Shown one piece after another: positions 1 to 11,914 of a DNA stretch of 64,000 nucleotides. The stretch is from Pseudothioclava arenosa (GTDB taxonomy: Bacteria; Pseudomonadota; Alphaproteobacteria; Rhodobacterales; Rhodobacteraceae), in NCBI RefSeq assembly GCF_002358085.1, contig NZ_NTJD01000001.1:372001-436000 (forward strand), read 5' to 3'. Below the pieces are notes generated by a model. It did no database searches, was not told the origin of the DNA, and saw nothing but the letters and a program-made list of their open reading frames with translations. A program made the translations under genes and the position numbers. The first letter of the stretch is position 1. Each line of letters begins with the position of its first letter.

Positions 1-124
1 TCTCGCCCAAAAGCGCATGGACCTCGCCGGGCGCGATCGAAAAGCTCACGTTGTCATTGGCTTTGACGCCCGGATAGGCCTTGGTCAGGCCCTCGATCCG
101 CAGAAGTTTTGCATCCCCCGTCAC
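1..124 (-). CDS. ABC transporter ATP-binding protein, N-terminal fragment (nucleoside/sugar type)
   Basis: Only the first 41 codons lie in the window; the gene continues past base 1. The reading frame opens at a GTG (122-124) that overlaps the xdhC stop as GTGA, which suggests translational coupling. The visible residues ([19 protein letters not shown] and then [11 protein letters not shown]) are the typical start of an ABC ATPase just before the Walker A loop, most like the ATPases of BmpA-type nucleoside or simple-sugar importers. Its place at the end of the xdh operon suggests uptake of purines or purine nucleosides for xanthine dehydrogenase. The substrate is inferred from context; the Walker A motif itself is outside the window. 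Confidence 0.8.
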   Translation of the reverse strand, partial: MTGDAKLLRIEGLTKAYPGVKANDNVSFSIAPGEVHALLGE

Positions 125-1062
125 CCGGCGCGTCCTTCTTGTTCATGGCCCGAGCTGGCAGGCCCGGTGGCGCGTTTCTCTCTGAGTAGCCCGCTGGCGA
201 CCCCTAGGGCAATGGCCTGCGGGTGCTTTCCCAACGTCGGATCGCCTATTGGGCAGGCAATGCGCGAAATTTGTGCGTCGCCATGGCCAAGTGCCCGCAG
301 CCGCGACCGGAAGCGTGCCCATTTTGTCGCCGACCCGATCAACCCGGCTTGGGAAAACCCGTGAGCCAGAAGCGCGTGGCACAGCTCCAGATCAATCGCG
401 TGGCTATAGGTCAGGATCAGATGCGCGGCCTCGCGCGGGGCAAGGGCGACGGCGCGGGCGGGCTCGGGCGCGATGATCCGCCGCAGCCCGTTCTCGCCTT
501 CGGGAAAGCGGTTTTCGGCGGTGTCGATCCAGGTGATTTCGAAGGCGGGCAGGGGCGCAAGCACCGAAACCAGCGCGCGCCCGACATGCCCCGCCCCCCA
601 GATCCAAAGCGGCGTCGGCGCGGGCGCGGGGGCCTCCAGCAGCCAGCCCTCGATCCAGCGTTTCGGCGCCTCGCCCCGGTCGCGGGCGCGGGCCAGCGCG
701 CGGCGCACCGCCAGCGGCATCTCGGGCGCGCCGCCCAGCGGACGGGCGAACACCTCCGCCGCCTTAGTGCGCGCGATCCAGTCCGCATCGACCCGCTCCA
801 GCGCCAGTACGAGGGCGCCGCCGCAGCACTGGCCGACATCGGGGCCAAGCGCCACGCGCTGGCTGCCGGTTTCGCCCCGGCGCGCCGCCGCGATCGCGTC
901 ATGCTCCAGCCGACCGCCGCCGATCGTGCCTTCGATCCCATCGGCCCAGACCCAGAGTTCCGCCCCCGCTTCGCGCGGTGTTGATCCCTTGACCTCGGCC
1001 ACCAGCACGCGGGTGAAGGGCCCGCGCCGGGCCAGGGCTGCGCGCAGCAGATCGAGCCTCAT
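121..1062 (-). CDS. xdhC: Xanthine dehydrogenase accessory protein XdhC
   Basis: A 313-residue protein of the XdhC/CoxI family, which binds molybdenum cofactor, helps it become sulfurated and delivers it to xanthine dehydrogenase. The N-terminal part has the conserved [10 protein letters not shown] and [10 protein letters not shown] motifs. A Rossmann-like half follows, with [13 protein letters not shown] at about residues 150-165 and a C-terminal [14 protein letters not shown] segment typical of the family. I chose the ATG at 1062 because it overlaps the xdhB stop as ATGA and begins the conserved domain; an upstream in-frame start would add 39 residues lying inside xdhB. It is the third gene of xdhABC. 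Confidence 0.93.
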   Translation of the reverse strand: MRLDLLRAALARRGPFTRVLVAEVKGSTPREAGAELWVWADGIEGTIGGGRLEHDAIAAARRGETGSQRVALGPDVGQCCGGALVLALERVDADWIARTKAAEVFARPLGGAPEMPLAVRRALARARDRGEAPKRWIEGWLLEAPAPAPTPLWIWGAGHVGRALVSVLAPLPAFEITWIDTAENRFPEGENGLRRIIAPEPARAVALAPREAAHLILTYSHAIDLELCHALLAHGFSQAGLIGSATKWARFRSRLRALGHGDAQISRIACPIGDPTLGKHPQAIALGVASGLLREKRATGPASSGHEQEGRAG

Positions 1063-3400
1063 GCCGCATCCCCCCGCGCGCGATGCACCGCCGCGAGAAC
1101 CGCCTCGGGCGTCGCGGGGGCGCGCAGGTCCGGATAGTGCGGCCCGCAAGCCGCGCAAGCCTCCGACAGCGCAAGCCATGCCGAAATCCCCAGCAGGAAC
1201 GGCGGCTCACCCACCGCTTTTGAGCGGTAGATCGTGTCCTCGCGATTGGGCTCATCCCAAAGCGAGACGTTGAACACTTCGGGCGCATCCGAGGTCGCCG
1301 GGATCTTGTAGGTCGAGGGCGCATGACTGCGCAGCCGCCCCTGTTCGTCCCAGACCAGCTCTTCGGTAGTCAGCCAGCCCGCGCCCTGCACATAGCCGCC
1401 CTCGATCTGCCCGACATCCAGCGCCGGGTTCAGCGAGGCGCCCGCGTCATGCAGGATATCCGCGCGCAGGATCCGGTTTTCGCCGGTCAGCGTGTCGATC
1501 ACCACCTCGGTCACCGCCGCGCCATAGGCAAAGTAGAAAAACGGCCGCCCGCGCCCGGCGACACGGTCCCATTCGATCTTGGGCGTGGCGTAGAACCCGT
1601 TCGACGACAGGCTGATCCGCGCCTGATAGGCCTCGGCGACCAGATTGGAGAAACGCCAGACCCGCGTCCCCGCCCGCACCTCGCCCGCCTCGAAAACCAC
1701 CGCTTCCGCCGGGCAACCGCCCCGATGGGCGGCAAACTCAGTCAGCCGGGCCCGGATCGCCAGACAGGCGTTCTTCACCGCCATCCCGTTCAGATCCGCC
1801 CCCGACGAGGCCGCCGTGGCCGAGGTGTTGGGCACTTTCGAGGTATCCGTCGCGCTCACCCGAACCGCCTCGGGGCCGATCGCAAACACCTCCGAGGCCA
1901 CCTGTGCCAACTTCTGATGCAAGCCTTGCCCCATCTCGGTGCCGCCATGGTTCATCAGCACCGTGCCGTCGGTATAAAGCTGCACCAGGGCACCGGCCTG
2001 GTTCAGATGGGTCAGGGTGAAGGAAATCCCGAATTTCACCGGGCTCAGCGCGATCCCGCGCTTCAGCGTCCGATGCGCCGCGTTCCATTCCGCCACCGCC
2101 GCCTTGCGCGCGCGGTACTCCGCGCTCGCTTCCAGCCGCGCCACAAGCGCGTCCAGCACGCAATCCTCGACGGGCTGGCCGTAATGGGTCTCCTGCGGCT
2201 TCATTTTGCCCGAAATATCCCGGGGGGCCGAGGCTTCGCCTCGGCGGGGCAGAGCCCCCTCGGCGGGCGGGGCATAGAAATTGCGCTGGCGCAGTTCGAG
2301 CGGGTCGATCCCCGCGACGTGGGCCAGATGGTCCATCGCGCGCTCCATCCCCAACAAGCCCTGCGGCCCGCCAAAGCCGCGAAAGGCGGTGGCGCTCTGG
2401 GTGTTGGTGCGCAGCCGGTGGCTCTCGATCCGCATCGCGGGCACGAAATAGCTGCTGTCCGCATGCAGCATCGCGCGGTCGCAGACCGGCAGGCTCAGGT
2501 CCATCGACCAGCCGCAACGCGCCATCTGCACGAAGTCCGCCCCCACCAGCCGCCCCTCGGCGTCGCAGCCCAGCCGGTAGCGGATGCGGAAATCGTGGCG
2601 CTTGCCGGTGATGACCATGTCGTCGTCGCGGTCATAGCGCATCTTGCAGGGCCGCCCCGTGGCGCGCGCCGCCACTGCGCAGGCGATCGCCAGATGGTTG
2701 CCCTGGCTTTCCTTGCCGCCAAAGCCGCCGCCCATGCGCCGCATCTCGACGCGCACGTCATGTAGCCCGAGCCCCAGCGCCTCGGCGACTTTGTGCTGGA
2801 TCTCGCTCGGGTGCTGGCTCGAGCACTTGATCTCGACCCCCTGATCGAGCGGCAGTGCCAGCGCCGCCTGGCTTTCCAGATAGAAATGCTCCTGCCCGCC
2901 GATCTCGAATTCGCCTTCGGCCAGATGCGCGGCGCCCGCCAGCGCCGTGCCCGCATCGCCGCGGCTCCAGACGACCGGCCCGCCCTCGAAAAGTGACCCG
3001 GCCGCGAGCGCCGCGTCGATGGTCAGAATCGCGGGGCGCTCGGCATAGTCGATCCGCCCGAGCCGCGCGGCCTTGCGCGCTGCCAGATGGCTCTCGGCCA
3101 CCACCAGAAAAATCGGCTGGCCGTGATAATGCACGACGCCCTCGGCCAGCACCGGCTCGTCATGGGCTGAGGGGCTGGCGTCATTGGCAAAGGGCATGTC
3201 GGCGGCGGTCAGCACCGCGATCACGCCCGGCGCCGCGCGCACCGCCGAAAGGTCCATCGCGGTGATCTCGGCATGAGCGCGGGTGCTCAGCCCGAAGGCC
3301 AGATGTGCGGTGTTGGCCGGGCAGGGGATGTCGTCGGTATAGCGCGCGCCGCCCGTCACATGCAGGCGCGCCGAGTCGTGAGGCAGGGATTTCGCGACAC

Positions 3401-3404
<4 letters not shown>
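1059..3404 (-). CDS. xdhB: Xanthine dehydrogenase molybdopterin-binding subunit XdhB
   Basis: A 781-residue large subunit carrying the molybdenum cofactor; it oxidises hypoxanthine and xanthine to urate together with XdhA. Visible signatures are the N-terminal [21 protein letters not shown] near residue 226, the RGFGGPQG loop near 342, GTEMGQG, and a C-terminal [11 protein letters not shown] containing the expected active-site glutamate. The start at 3404 overlaps the xdhA stop (ATGA). Odd feature: residues about 381-402 (with [11 protein letters not shown]) are encoded by a copy of a dispersed palindromic repeat that is intergenic elsewhere in this window. It lies between NFYAPP and [11 protein letters not shown], normally a short loop, and keeps the frame open. 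Confidence 0.95.
2199..2259 (+). repeat. Palindromic dispersed repeat, class A copy 1, inside xdhB
   Basis: The top strand reads CTTCATTTTGCCCGAAATAT, then CCCGGGGGG, a GC-rich hairpin (GCCGAGGC/GCCTCGGC) and GGGGCAGAGCCCC. The same plan occurs at 51911-51966, 55866-55927 (reverse) and 62623-62684. The other three copies are intergenic; this one lies within the coding sequence of xdhB and adds about 21-22 residues without breaking the frame. The match between copies is direct observation. The idea that it is a late insertion is inference from the otherwise well-conserved flanking protein sequence. Confidence 0.8.
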
Positions 3405-4789
<1,385 letters not shown>

Positions 4790-5011
4790 GGAAAAAGTCC
4801 GCCGCGTTACCCTGATTAGTCGCCCGCCCCGCTCGATGCGGCGTAGAACGGAGGGGCCTCCCGGTTCTCCGAGCAAAGCCGATCAGCGCCGGGCTGACAA
4901 GCTTTTCCGCGCCCCGCCACGCGTGGATTTCGGGCGGGTGCCCAAAAAACGAGCAGCGTGAAGCGGCGATCGGGGCTTATCAAGGCGCGCGGCGAAGGCT
5001 AGCTTCGGCCC

Positions 5012-8000
5012 ATGCCCGATCCCCGATTCATCCATCTGCGCCTGCACACCGAATACTCGCTGCTCGAAGGGGCGGTGCCGGTGAAAAAGCTGATCAAGCT
5101 CTGCGAGGGTGCCAAGATCCCGGCCGTCGCCGTGACCGACACCAATGCGCTGTTTGCGGCGCTGGAGTTCTCGGTGCTGGCGCAGGGCGCTGGGGTGCAG
5201 CCGATCATCGGCTGTCAGGTCTCGGTGGCCTATGATCCGGCCGCGCCCGGCGAAAAGCCGCGCCTGCCCGCGCCGCTGGTGCTGCTGGCGCAGAACGAGG
5301 CGGGCTATGAAAACCTGATGAAGCTCTCGACCTGCCTTTACGTCGACAAGCCGGGCGGCATGATCGAGGTGACGGTCGACGAACTGGCCGCCCATTCCGA
5401 GGGGCTGATCTGCCTCTCGGGCGGGGCTGACGGGGCGCTGGGGCGGCTGATCCGGGCGGGGCAGCCGGGCAAGGCGCGGCTCTTGATGGAGCGCCTCGCC
5501 ACGATCTATCCCAACCGGCTCTACGTCGAACTGCAGCGCCATCCGGGCGAGGGCGGCGCCCTGCCCGAGGCCGAGCGCGCGACCGAGCGGCCCTTCATCG
5601 AGATGGCCTATGATCTGCATCTGCCGCTGGTCGCCACCAACGATGTCTATTTCCCGAAATCCGACATGTTCGAGGCCCATGATGCGCTGATCTGCATCGC
5701 CGAGGGCGCCTATGTCGACCAGCAGGAGCCGCGCCGCCGCCTGACGCCGCAGCATTATTTCAAGTCCGAAGGCGAGATGTGCGCGCTGTTTGCGGACCTG
5801 CCCGAGGCGCTGGAAAACACTGTTGAGATCGCGAAACGCTGCTCTTTTGCCGCCTATAAACGCAAGCCGATCCTGCCGCGTTTCGCCGAAGACGAGGTCG
5901 AGGAACTGCGCCGCCAGTCCTGGGAAGGCCTGCGTGCGCGCCTTGCGGTCATCCCCCATGCCGCCCCGGTCGAGGAATATGAGGAGCGGCTGAAATTCGA
6001 GCTCGGCATCATCGAGCAGATGGGCTTTCCCGGCTACTTCCTGATCGTGGCCGATTTCATCAAATGGGCCAAGGATCACGGCATTCCGGTCGGGCCGGGG
6101 CGGGGCTCGGGGGCGGGCAGCCTTGTGGCTTATGCGCTCACCATCACCGACCTTGACCCGCTGCGCTATTCGCTGCTGTTCGAGCGGTTTCTGAACCCCG
6201 AACGGGTCTCGATGCCCGACTTCGACATCGACTTCTGCATGGATCGCCGCGAAGAGGTGATCCATTACGTGCAGGAGAAATACGGTCGCGAGAAGGTTGC
6301 GCAGATCATCACCTTCGGCGCGCTTCTGTCCAAGGCAGCGGTGCGCGACGTGGGGCGCGTGCTGCAGATGTCTTACGGTCAGGTCGATCGGCTGTCGAAA
6401 ATGATCCCGGTCGAGGGCGTGAAGCCCGTCAGCATCGAAAAGGCGCTGGCCGACGAGCCGCGCCTGCGCGAAGCGGCGCGTGCCGAAGAGGTGGTGGAGC
6501 GGCTCCTGACCTACGCCAAGCAGGTCGAGGGGCTGCTGCGCAACGCCTCGACCCACGCGGCGGGCGTGGTGATCGGCGACCGGCCTCTGGATGCTTTGGT
6601 GCCGCTCTATCAAGACCCGCGCTCAGACATGCCCGCGACGCAGTTCAATATGAAATGGGTCGAGCAGGCGGGGCTGGTGAAGTTCGACTTTCTGGGCCTC
6701 AAGACGCTGACGGTGATTCAGTCGGCGATGGAACTGATCTTCAAATCGGGCCGGCCTTTGCATGTCGCGGCGGACGGCACAGAGCTTTACGAGCCTGCCG
6801 AGGGCGCCGAGAACCAGATCAACGCGATCCCGCTCGATGACGCGAAAACCTACCGTCTCTACGCGGATGCGCGGACGGTCGCGGTGTTCCAGGTGGAAAG
6901 CTCGGGGATGATGAACGCGCTACGCCAGATGAAGCCCACCTGCATCGAGGATGTGGTGGCGCTGGTGGCGCTGTATCGTCCGGGCCCGATGGACAACATT
7001 CCGACCTATTGCGAGGTGAAACACGGCACCCGCCCGCTGGAATCGCTCCATCCCACGATTGACCCGATCCTGAAGGAAACCCAGGGCATCATCGTCTATC
7101 AGGAGCAGGTGATGCAGATCGCCCAGGTGATGGCGGGCTATTCGCTTGGCGGCGCTGACCTGCTGCGCCGCGCGATGGGGAAAAAGATCGCCGAGGAAAT
7201 GGCCAAGGAGCGGCCGAAATTCCTTGAGGGGGCCAAGGCCACGCATAATGTCGATGCGAAAAAGGCAGGTGAAGTCTTTGATCTGCTTGAGAAATTCGCG
7301 AACTACGGCTTCAACAAATCGCACGCGGCGGCCTATGCGGTGGTGTCCTACCAGACCGCTTGGCTGAAGGCGAACCACCCGGTCGAGTTCATGGCGGGCG
7401 TCATGAACTGCGATATCCACCTGACCGACAAGCTCGCGATTTACCTCAACGAGGTGCGCCGCGGCCTTGATATCGAGGTGGTGCCGCCCTGCGTGAACCG
7501 CTCGCTCGCGAGTTTCGACGTGGTCGATCAGAAGCTGGTCTATGCGCTCGGCGCGCTGAAAAACGTGGGGCTCGACGCGATGCGGCTCATCGTCGAGGCG
7601 CGGCAGGTGGACGGGCGCGACGTGCCCTTCGCCAGCCTCACCGATTTCGCGCGGCGCTGTGACCTCAAACGCATCGGCAAGCGGCCGCTTGAGATGCTCG
7701 CGCGCGCCGGGGCCTTCGATCAGATCGACCCGAACCGCAAGCGCGTTTTTGAGAGCCTCGAAAGCCTGATGGCCTGGTCGGCGGCGGTGCTTGAGGCGCG
7801 GGCCTCGGCGCAGGTGTCGCTGTTTGGCGATGCGGGCGACGACCTGCCGCCGCCGCGTCTGGCCGATACCGACGACTGGCTGCCGGCGGAACGTCTGTCG
7901 GAAGAGCACAAGGCGATCGGCTTCTATCTCTCGGCCCACCCGATCGAGGATTACCTGCCCGCGCTGCGCCGCAAGAAGGTGATGTCCTTCGAGGAGATCG

Positions 8001-8530
8001 AGAAGAAGGCCGCCGCCGATGGCCCCTTCGTCTGCAAGGTCGCGGGCGAGCTGGCCTCCATGCGCGAACGCAAATCCGCCAAGGGCAACCGCTTTGCCTT
8101 CATCGCCTTTTCCGACGCCTCGGGGCCCTTTGAGGTCACCTTTTGGTCGGATGCGCTGGATGGCGCGCGGGCGCATCTGGAAAACGGGCGGCTTCTGGTG
8201 ATGACGGTGCGCGCCGAGCCCGAGGGGGAATCGGTGCGCCTAGTCGCGCAGGGCGTGCAGCCGATCGACCAGGTGACGGCGGATGCCGGGGGGGCGGGGC
8301 TGCTCATTCATCTTGAGACGCCCGAGGCGGTGCCCTCGGTCGCGGCGATCCTTGAGCGGCTGGCCGCCGAGGGCAAGGTGCGTTCGCGCGGGCCAGTGGC
8401 CTTCAACGTCTTCGATGCCGAGCGTGGCTGTCAGTACAAGATCGACACCGGCAGCCAGTTCCCGGTCAACCCGCAGGTCAAGGGCGCGATCCGCGCGCTG
8501 CGCGGGGTCTCGATGGTCGAGGAAATCTGA
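5012..8530 (+). CDS. dnaE: DNA polymerase III subunit alpha
   Basis: A 1172-residue replicative polymerase subunit, normal length for DnaE. The N-terminal PHP domain begins with LRLHTEYSLLEGA. The polymerase palm has GPGRGSGAGSLVAYAL and PDFDIDF, with catalytic Asp403 and Asp405. A helix-hairpin-helix region and an OB-fold region follow near the C-terminus (SAKGNRFAFIAFSDASGPFEV). The ATG at 5012 directly precedes the conserved PHP start. The gene stands alone. Its stop lies two bases from the convergent stop of the next gene, with no terminator between them. Confidence 0.97.
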   Translation: MPDPRFIHLRLHTEYSLLEGAVPVKKLIKLCEGAKIPAVAVTDTNALFAALEFSVLAQGAGVQPIIGCQVSVAYDPAAPGEKPRLPAPLVLLAQNEAGYENLMKLSTCLYVDKPGGMIEVTVDELAAHSEGLICLSGGADGALGRLIRAGQPGKARLLMERLATIYPNRLYVELQRHPGEGGALPEAERATERPFIEMAYDLHLPLVATNDVYFPKSDMFEAHDALICIAEGAYVDQQEPRRRLTPQHYFKSEGEMCALFADLPEALENTVEIAKRCSFAAYKRKPILPRFAEDEVEELRRQSWEGLRARLAVIPHAAPVEEYEERLKFELGIIEQMGFPGYFLIVADFIKWAKDHGIPVGPGRGSGAGSLVAYALTITDLDPLRYSLLFERFLNPERVSMPDFDIDFCMDRREEVIHYVQEKYGREKVAQIITFGALLSKAAVRDVGRVLQMSYGQVDRLSKMIPVEGVKPVSIEKALADEPRLREAARAEEVVERLLTYAKQVEGLLRNASTHAAGVVIGDRPLDALVPLYQDPRSDMPATQFNMKWVEQAGLVKFDFLGLKTLTVIQSAMELIFKSGRPLHVAADGTELYEPAEGAENQINAIPLDDAKTYRLYADARTVAVFQVESSGMMNALRQMKPTCIEDVVALVALYRPGPMDNIPTYCEVKHGTRPLESLHPTIDPILKETQGIIVYQEQVMQIAQVMAGYSLGGADLLRRAMGKKIAEEMAKERPKFLEGAKATHNVDAKKAGEVFDLLEKFANYGFNKSHAAAYAVVSYQTAWLKANHPVEFMAGVMNCDIHLTDKLAIYLNEVRRGLDIEVVPPCVNRSLASFDVVDQKLVYALGALKNVGLDAMRLIVEARQVDGRDVPFASLTDFARRCDLKRIGKRPLEMLARAGAFDQIDPNRKRVFESLESLMAWSAAVLEARASAQVSLFGDAGDDLPPPRLADTDDWLPAERLSEEHKAIGFYLSAHPIEDYLPALRRKKVMSFEEIEKKAAADGPFVCKVAGELASMRERKSAKGNRFAFIAFSDASGPFEVTFWSDALDGARAHLENGRLLVMTVRAEPEGESVRLVAQGVQPIDQVTADAGGAGLLIHLETPEAVPSVAAILERLAAEGKVRSRGPVAFNVFDAERGCQYKIDTGSQFPVNPQVKGAIRALRGVSMVEEI

Positions 8531-8532
8531 GG

Positions 8533-9600
8533 CTAAAGCGTTCGTTTCGCAAGAAATTTCGCCGCCAGAACCGCGAGCACGATGCGCATCGCGTGATGGG
8601 CTGTGACGTAGACGATGCTCATTTGCATCGACAGCGCGATCAGCGACATCTCTGCCAGCCCGCCCGGCGCGAAGGCCAGGAAAACAGCCGTGCGCGGCTC
8701 GTCGATCAGGGGCGCGAGGGCGAAAGCCATCACGGCTGCCAGCGCCAGCGAAATCGCGGTCGAGACCGTTGCCATCAGGGCCGCCGCGCGCAGCCGGTGC
8801 CGCTCGATCCCGGCAAAGCGCACGCCCAGCGACACGCCGATAATCAACTGCGTCGCCTGCACCAAGAGCGCGGGCGGGGCGCTTTCGACATAGCCCAAGA
8901 GGTGAAACAGTCCCGAGCACAGGATCGGTCCGGTCATGAAGCCTGCGGGCAGGCGAATGATCCGCCCGACCCCCGCGCCGATCACCGCCGCTGCGACGAG
9001 CCAGGGCAGGTCGGCCAGCGTGAAGGCCGCGCGATCCAGTGTCGCGCCCCCGGCCGAGCCGACCGCATGGCCGGTCAGCCAGGTGAAAAACAGCGGCACC
9101 GAGATGATCGTCACGATCACGCGGATGAATTGCAGCACCGTCACCATCGCGCCGTCGCCACCGCGCTCCTCGGCCATCTGCACGGTTTCGATGAGCCCGC
9201 CCGGCGCGGTGCCGAACAGCGCCGTCACCGGATCTAGCCCGCCCATGGCGCGCACGGCGCTGAAGCTCAGGAAATGCGCGAGCGGGATGAAGACGCAAAG
9301 CGCCACCAGCGAGGGCCACCACAGTTGCACCTCATCGAGGATCGCGGGGGTGAAGCTCGCGCCGATCGCGACGCCGAGGATCGGGATGAACCAGAACCGC
9401 AGCCGCACCGGGAATTGCACAGGCCGCCCCAGCGGCTTCCAGCCGATCAGCGCCACCGCCGCCACCGCCAGAAGCGCCCCCAGCAACATCGGCAGGGGCA
9501 GATGCGCAAACTTGGCCGCAATCCCGCCCAGCGTCCCGATCGCGATCGTCAGCACGACGGTCGGCCAGTGATGCGAGCGAAGGGCGGCGGGCGGGGTCAT
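8533..9600 (-). CDS. AbrB-family integral membrane protein (PF05145)
   Basis: A 355-residue polytopic membrane protein with about ten hydrophobic segments arranged as two similar halves of about 175 residues. Each half begins with a glycine/proline-rich helix ([13 protein letters not shown] in the first, [14 protein letters not shown] in the second), the pattern of the so-called AbrB/ammonia monooxygenase-like family. Despite the family name it is not a transcription factor; it looks like a transporter or permease of unknown substrate. It is the last gene of slyX / small membrane protein / this gene, 12 bp after its neighbour. Function unknown beyond the family. Confidence 0.85.
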   Translation of the reverse strand: MTPPAALRSHHWPTVVLTIAIGTLGGIAAKFAHLPLPMLLGALLAVAAVALIGWKPLGRPVQFPVRLRFWFIPILGVAIGASFTPAILDEVQLWWPSLVALCVFIPLAHFLSFSAVRAMGGLDPVTALFGTAPGGLIETVQMAEERGGDGAMVTVLQFIRVIVTIISVPLFFTWLTGHAVGSAGGATLDRAAFTLADLPWLVAAAVIGAGVGRIIRLPAGFMTGPILCSGLFHLLGYVESAPPALLVQATQLIIGVSLGVRFAGIERHRLRAAALMATVSTAISLALAAVMAFALAPLIDEPRTAVFLAFAPGGLAEMSLIALSMQMSIVYVTAHHAMRIVLAVLAAKFLAKRTL

Positions 9601-9612
9601 CTGGCGCTTCTC

Positions 9613-10071
9613 TCAAAGCCCGGGGTCGGGGGCAATGGGCTGCGTCGCACAGAGCGCCCTGCGCCGCTGCGCAATCCGCATCAGCACCAAGGCCGCCAGA
9701 GCCAGCAGCGCCTCGGCCAGCCGATGCAGCGTCATCACCCGCAGGGCATGGGCCCCGGCGCCGTCCGGGTGCAGCATTTCGCCCAGCGTGACCAGCTCAT
9801 TGAGGCTGATCGCCAGCACCCCCGCCGAGGCCAGCAGCACGCCAGCAATGCTGATCCGCAGGTCGTTTTCGCGCATCAGGGCGATCAGCAGCAAAAGCGT
9901 GGGCGCCCCCCAAGCCGTCTGCCAGAAGAACACGCCCAGCTCGCGCCAGAGCTGCAACCGGCGGATCACCGTGCCCAGTTCAATGCCCGGCGTGAAGATC
10001 AGCGTGCCAAGGAAAAACACGGCCTGCGCCAGCACGAAGCCCCATGCGATGCGCCACAGCCAGACCAGCAT
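9613..10071 (-). CDS. Small integral membrane protein of unknown function
   Basis: A 152-residue protein with about four predicted membrane segments, roughly residues 4-24, 46-66, 72-94 and 116-138. Charged loops include RENDLR and a [12 protein letters not shown] stretch. I do not recognise a family. It is tightly packed between slyX (4 bp) and the AbrB-family gene (12 bp), so it is probably co-transcribed with them. A role beside that transporter-like protein is possible but unsupported. Confidence 0.7.
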   Translation of the reverse strand: MLVWLWRIAWGFVLAQAVFFLGTLIFTPGIELGTVIRRLQLWRELGVFFWQTAWGAPTLLLLIALMRENDLRISIAGVLLASAGVLAISLNELVTLGEMLHPDGAGAHALRVMTLHRLAEALLALAALVLMRIAQRRRALCATQPIAPDPGL

Positions 10072-10075
10072 CCGA

Positions 10076-10282
10076 TCACCAATGCGGCGGCTTCTGATCG
10101 GCCAGCGGTACTTGCCCGCCCGCCTCGAATTCGCGCTCGGCCTCGCGCTCCATCAGGATCAGGAGTTGCCGCTCGAGCCGCTGGATCCGCCGCGCCTGAT
10201 CGGCGACGACATCGGACAGGTCCTGAACCGTCTTTTCCTGATGCGCCAGTTGTTCTTCCAGCCGGATCGTATCGTTGCTCAT
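10076..10282 (-). CDS. slyX: SlyX family protein
   Basis: A 68-residue protein, almost entirely one amphipathic helix ([18 protein letters not shown], then [16 protein letters not shown]) likely to form a coiled coil, ending in the family's typical proline/tryptophan tail (KPPHW). SlyX proteins are small cytoplasmic proteins of unclear role. It starts at ATG 10282 behind a good AGGAGA-type ribosome site and is divergent from hisS across 123 bp. It is probably the first gene of a three-gene unit with the two membrane proteins downstream. Confidence 0.85.
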   Translation of the reverse strand: MSNDTIRLEEQLAHQEKTVQDLSDVVADQARRIQRLERQLLILMEREAEREFEAGGQVPLADQKPPHW

Positions 10283-10405
10283 GAGGCTCTCCTTTCTGCT
10301 GTCATAGCGCGGATTTTTCCCCGGCGCGAGCCTTGGCGCGCCTTGCCCCGTGGGGCTGAACCCGCTATGCCCCGAGCCAAAGGAACAAGGCCCCCGAGGA
10401 CCGCC

Positions 10406-11905
10406 ATGGCGAAAGAGAAAAAGCAGCCGCGCCCGAAAGCCGAGCCCCCCAAGGGGTTCCGCGACTATTTCGGCGCCGAAGTGACCGAGCGGGCGGATAT
10501 GCTCGCCCGCATCGCCGAGGTCTATCGCGCGCATGGCTTCGATCCGCTGGAAACCTCGGCCGTGGAAACCGTCGAGGCGCTGGGCAAGTTCCTGCCCGAT
10601 GTCGATCGTCCGAACGAGGGTGTTTTCGCCTGGCAAGAGGACGATGACGGCAAGTGGCTGGCGCTGCGCTATGACATGACGGCGCCCTTGGCACGCGTGG
10701 CCGCGCAGTTCCGCAACGATCTGCCCGCGCCCTATCGGCGCTACACGATGGGTCCGGTCTGGCGCAACGAAAAGCCGGGGCCGGGGCGGTTCCGCCAGTT
10801 CTATCAATGCGATGCCGATACCGTGGGGGCGCCCTCGGTCGCGGCGGACGCCGAGATTTGCGGCATGCTGGCCGATGCGCTGGAGGCCGTGGGCATTGAT
10901 CGCGGCGACTACATCGTGCGGGTGAACAATCGCAAGGTGCTGAACGGCGTGATGGAGGTCGCGGGCGTTCTTGACCCGTCCGACCCCACGAAATTCGAGG
11001 CCGAGCGTGGCACCGTCCTGCGCGCCATCGACAAGTTCGACAAGTTCGGTGAGGCGGGCGTGCGCGCGCTGATGGGCAAGGGCCGGATGGACGAGTCGGG
11101 CGATTTCACCAAGGGCGCGGGGCTCACGGACGAACAGGCCGACATCGTGATGGGCTTCATGGAGGCCAAGCGCGACACCGGCGCCGCCACCGCCGCGCGG
11201 CTGCGCGAGCTGGTCGGTGGCTCGGCGCTGGGCCTTGAGGGCGTGGACGAGCTGGAAACCATCGCCGCGCTGCTCGAAAGCCAGGGCTACGGCCCCGACC
11301 GGATCGTGATCGACCCGTCGGTCGTGCGCGGGCTTGGCTATTACACCGGCCCGGTGTTCGAGGCCGAGCTGACCTTTGAAATCCTCGACGAAAAGGGCCG
11401 GGCGCGGCAGTTCGGCTCGGTCGCGGGGGGCGGGCGTTACGATGACCTGGTGAAGCGTTTCACCGGGCAGGCGGTGCCCGCGACGGGTGTCTCGATCGGG
11501 GTTGACCGGCTCTTGGCCGCGCTGCGCGCCAAGGGGCGGCTGGAAGGCCGCATGGCGGGCCCGGTGGTGGTGACCGTGATGGACCGCGAGCGGATGGGCG
11601 ATTACATGGCGATGGCCTCCGAGCTGCGCGCCGCCGGCATCCGCGCCGAGGTCTATCTGGGCAACCCGAAGAACTTCGGCAACCAGCTCAAATATGCCGA
11701 CAAGCGCGAAAGCCCGGTGGCGATCATCCAGGGCGCCGACGAGGCGGAACGCGGCGTCTTGCAGATCAAGGACCTGATCCTTGGTGCCAAGATCGCGGCC
11801 TCGGCTTCTGTTGAAGAATGGAAATCCCAACCCGCGCAATTCGAGGTGTCGCGCGGCGATCTGGTTGCAAAAGTGCAAGAACTGCTCGCACGTTACGCGG
11901 GCTGA
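10406..11905 (+). CDS. hisS: Histidine--tRNA ligase
   Basis: A 499-residue class II aminoacyl-tRNA synthetase charging tRNA-His. It has PKGFRDYFG at the start (motif 1 region), [21 protein letters not shown] for motif 2 (an extended arginine-rich loop), the histidine-specific motif [11 protein letters not shown], and a C-terminal anticodon-binding domain ([20 protein letters not shown]). The start at 10406 was chosen from the conserved N-terminus; the open frame extends far upstream without homology. It heads a cluster with hisZ and hisG, so charging and synthesis of histidine are genetically linked. Confidence 0.95.
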   Translation: MAKEKKQPRPKAEPPKGFRDYFGAEVTERADMLARIAEVYRAHGFDPLETSAVETVEALGKFLPDVDRPNEGVFAWQEDDDGKWLALRYDMTAPLARVAAQFRNDLPAPYRRYTMGPVWRNEKPGPGRFRQFYQCDADTVGAPSVAADAEICGMLADALEAVGIDRGDYIVRVNNRKVLNGVMEVAGVLDPSDPTKFEAERGTVLRAIDKFDKFGEAGVRALMGKGRMDESGDFTKGAGLTDEQADIVMGFMEAKRDTGAATAARLRELVGGSALGLEGVDELETIAALLESQGYGPDRIVIDPSVVRGLGYYTGPVFEAELTFEILDEKGRARQFGSVAGGGRYDDLVKRFTGQAVPATGVSIGVDRLLAALRAKGRLEGRMAGPVVVTVMDRERMGDYMAMASELRAAGIRAEVYLGNPKNFGNQLKYADKRESPVAIIQGADEAERGVLQIKDLILGAKIAASASVEEWKSQPAQFEVSRGDLVAKVQELLARYAG

Positions 11906-11914
11906 GGGGGCAAG

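Noticed and set aside
4883-6613. Long open frame of 576 codons opposite dnaE
   Set aside because: It is the antisense shadow of dnaE. High GC leaves few stop codons; the product has no recognisable domain and the composition of a mirrored frame.
8533-9600. Transcription regulator AbrB
   Set aside because: The family name is misleading. The protein is a polytopic membrane protein with no DNA-binding domain.
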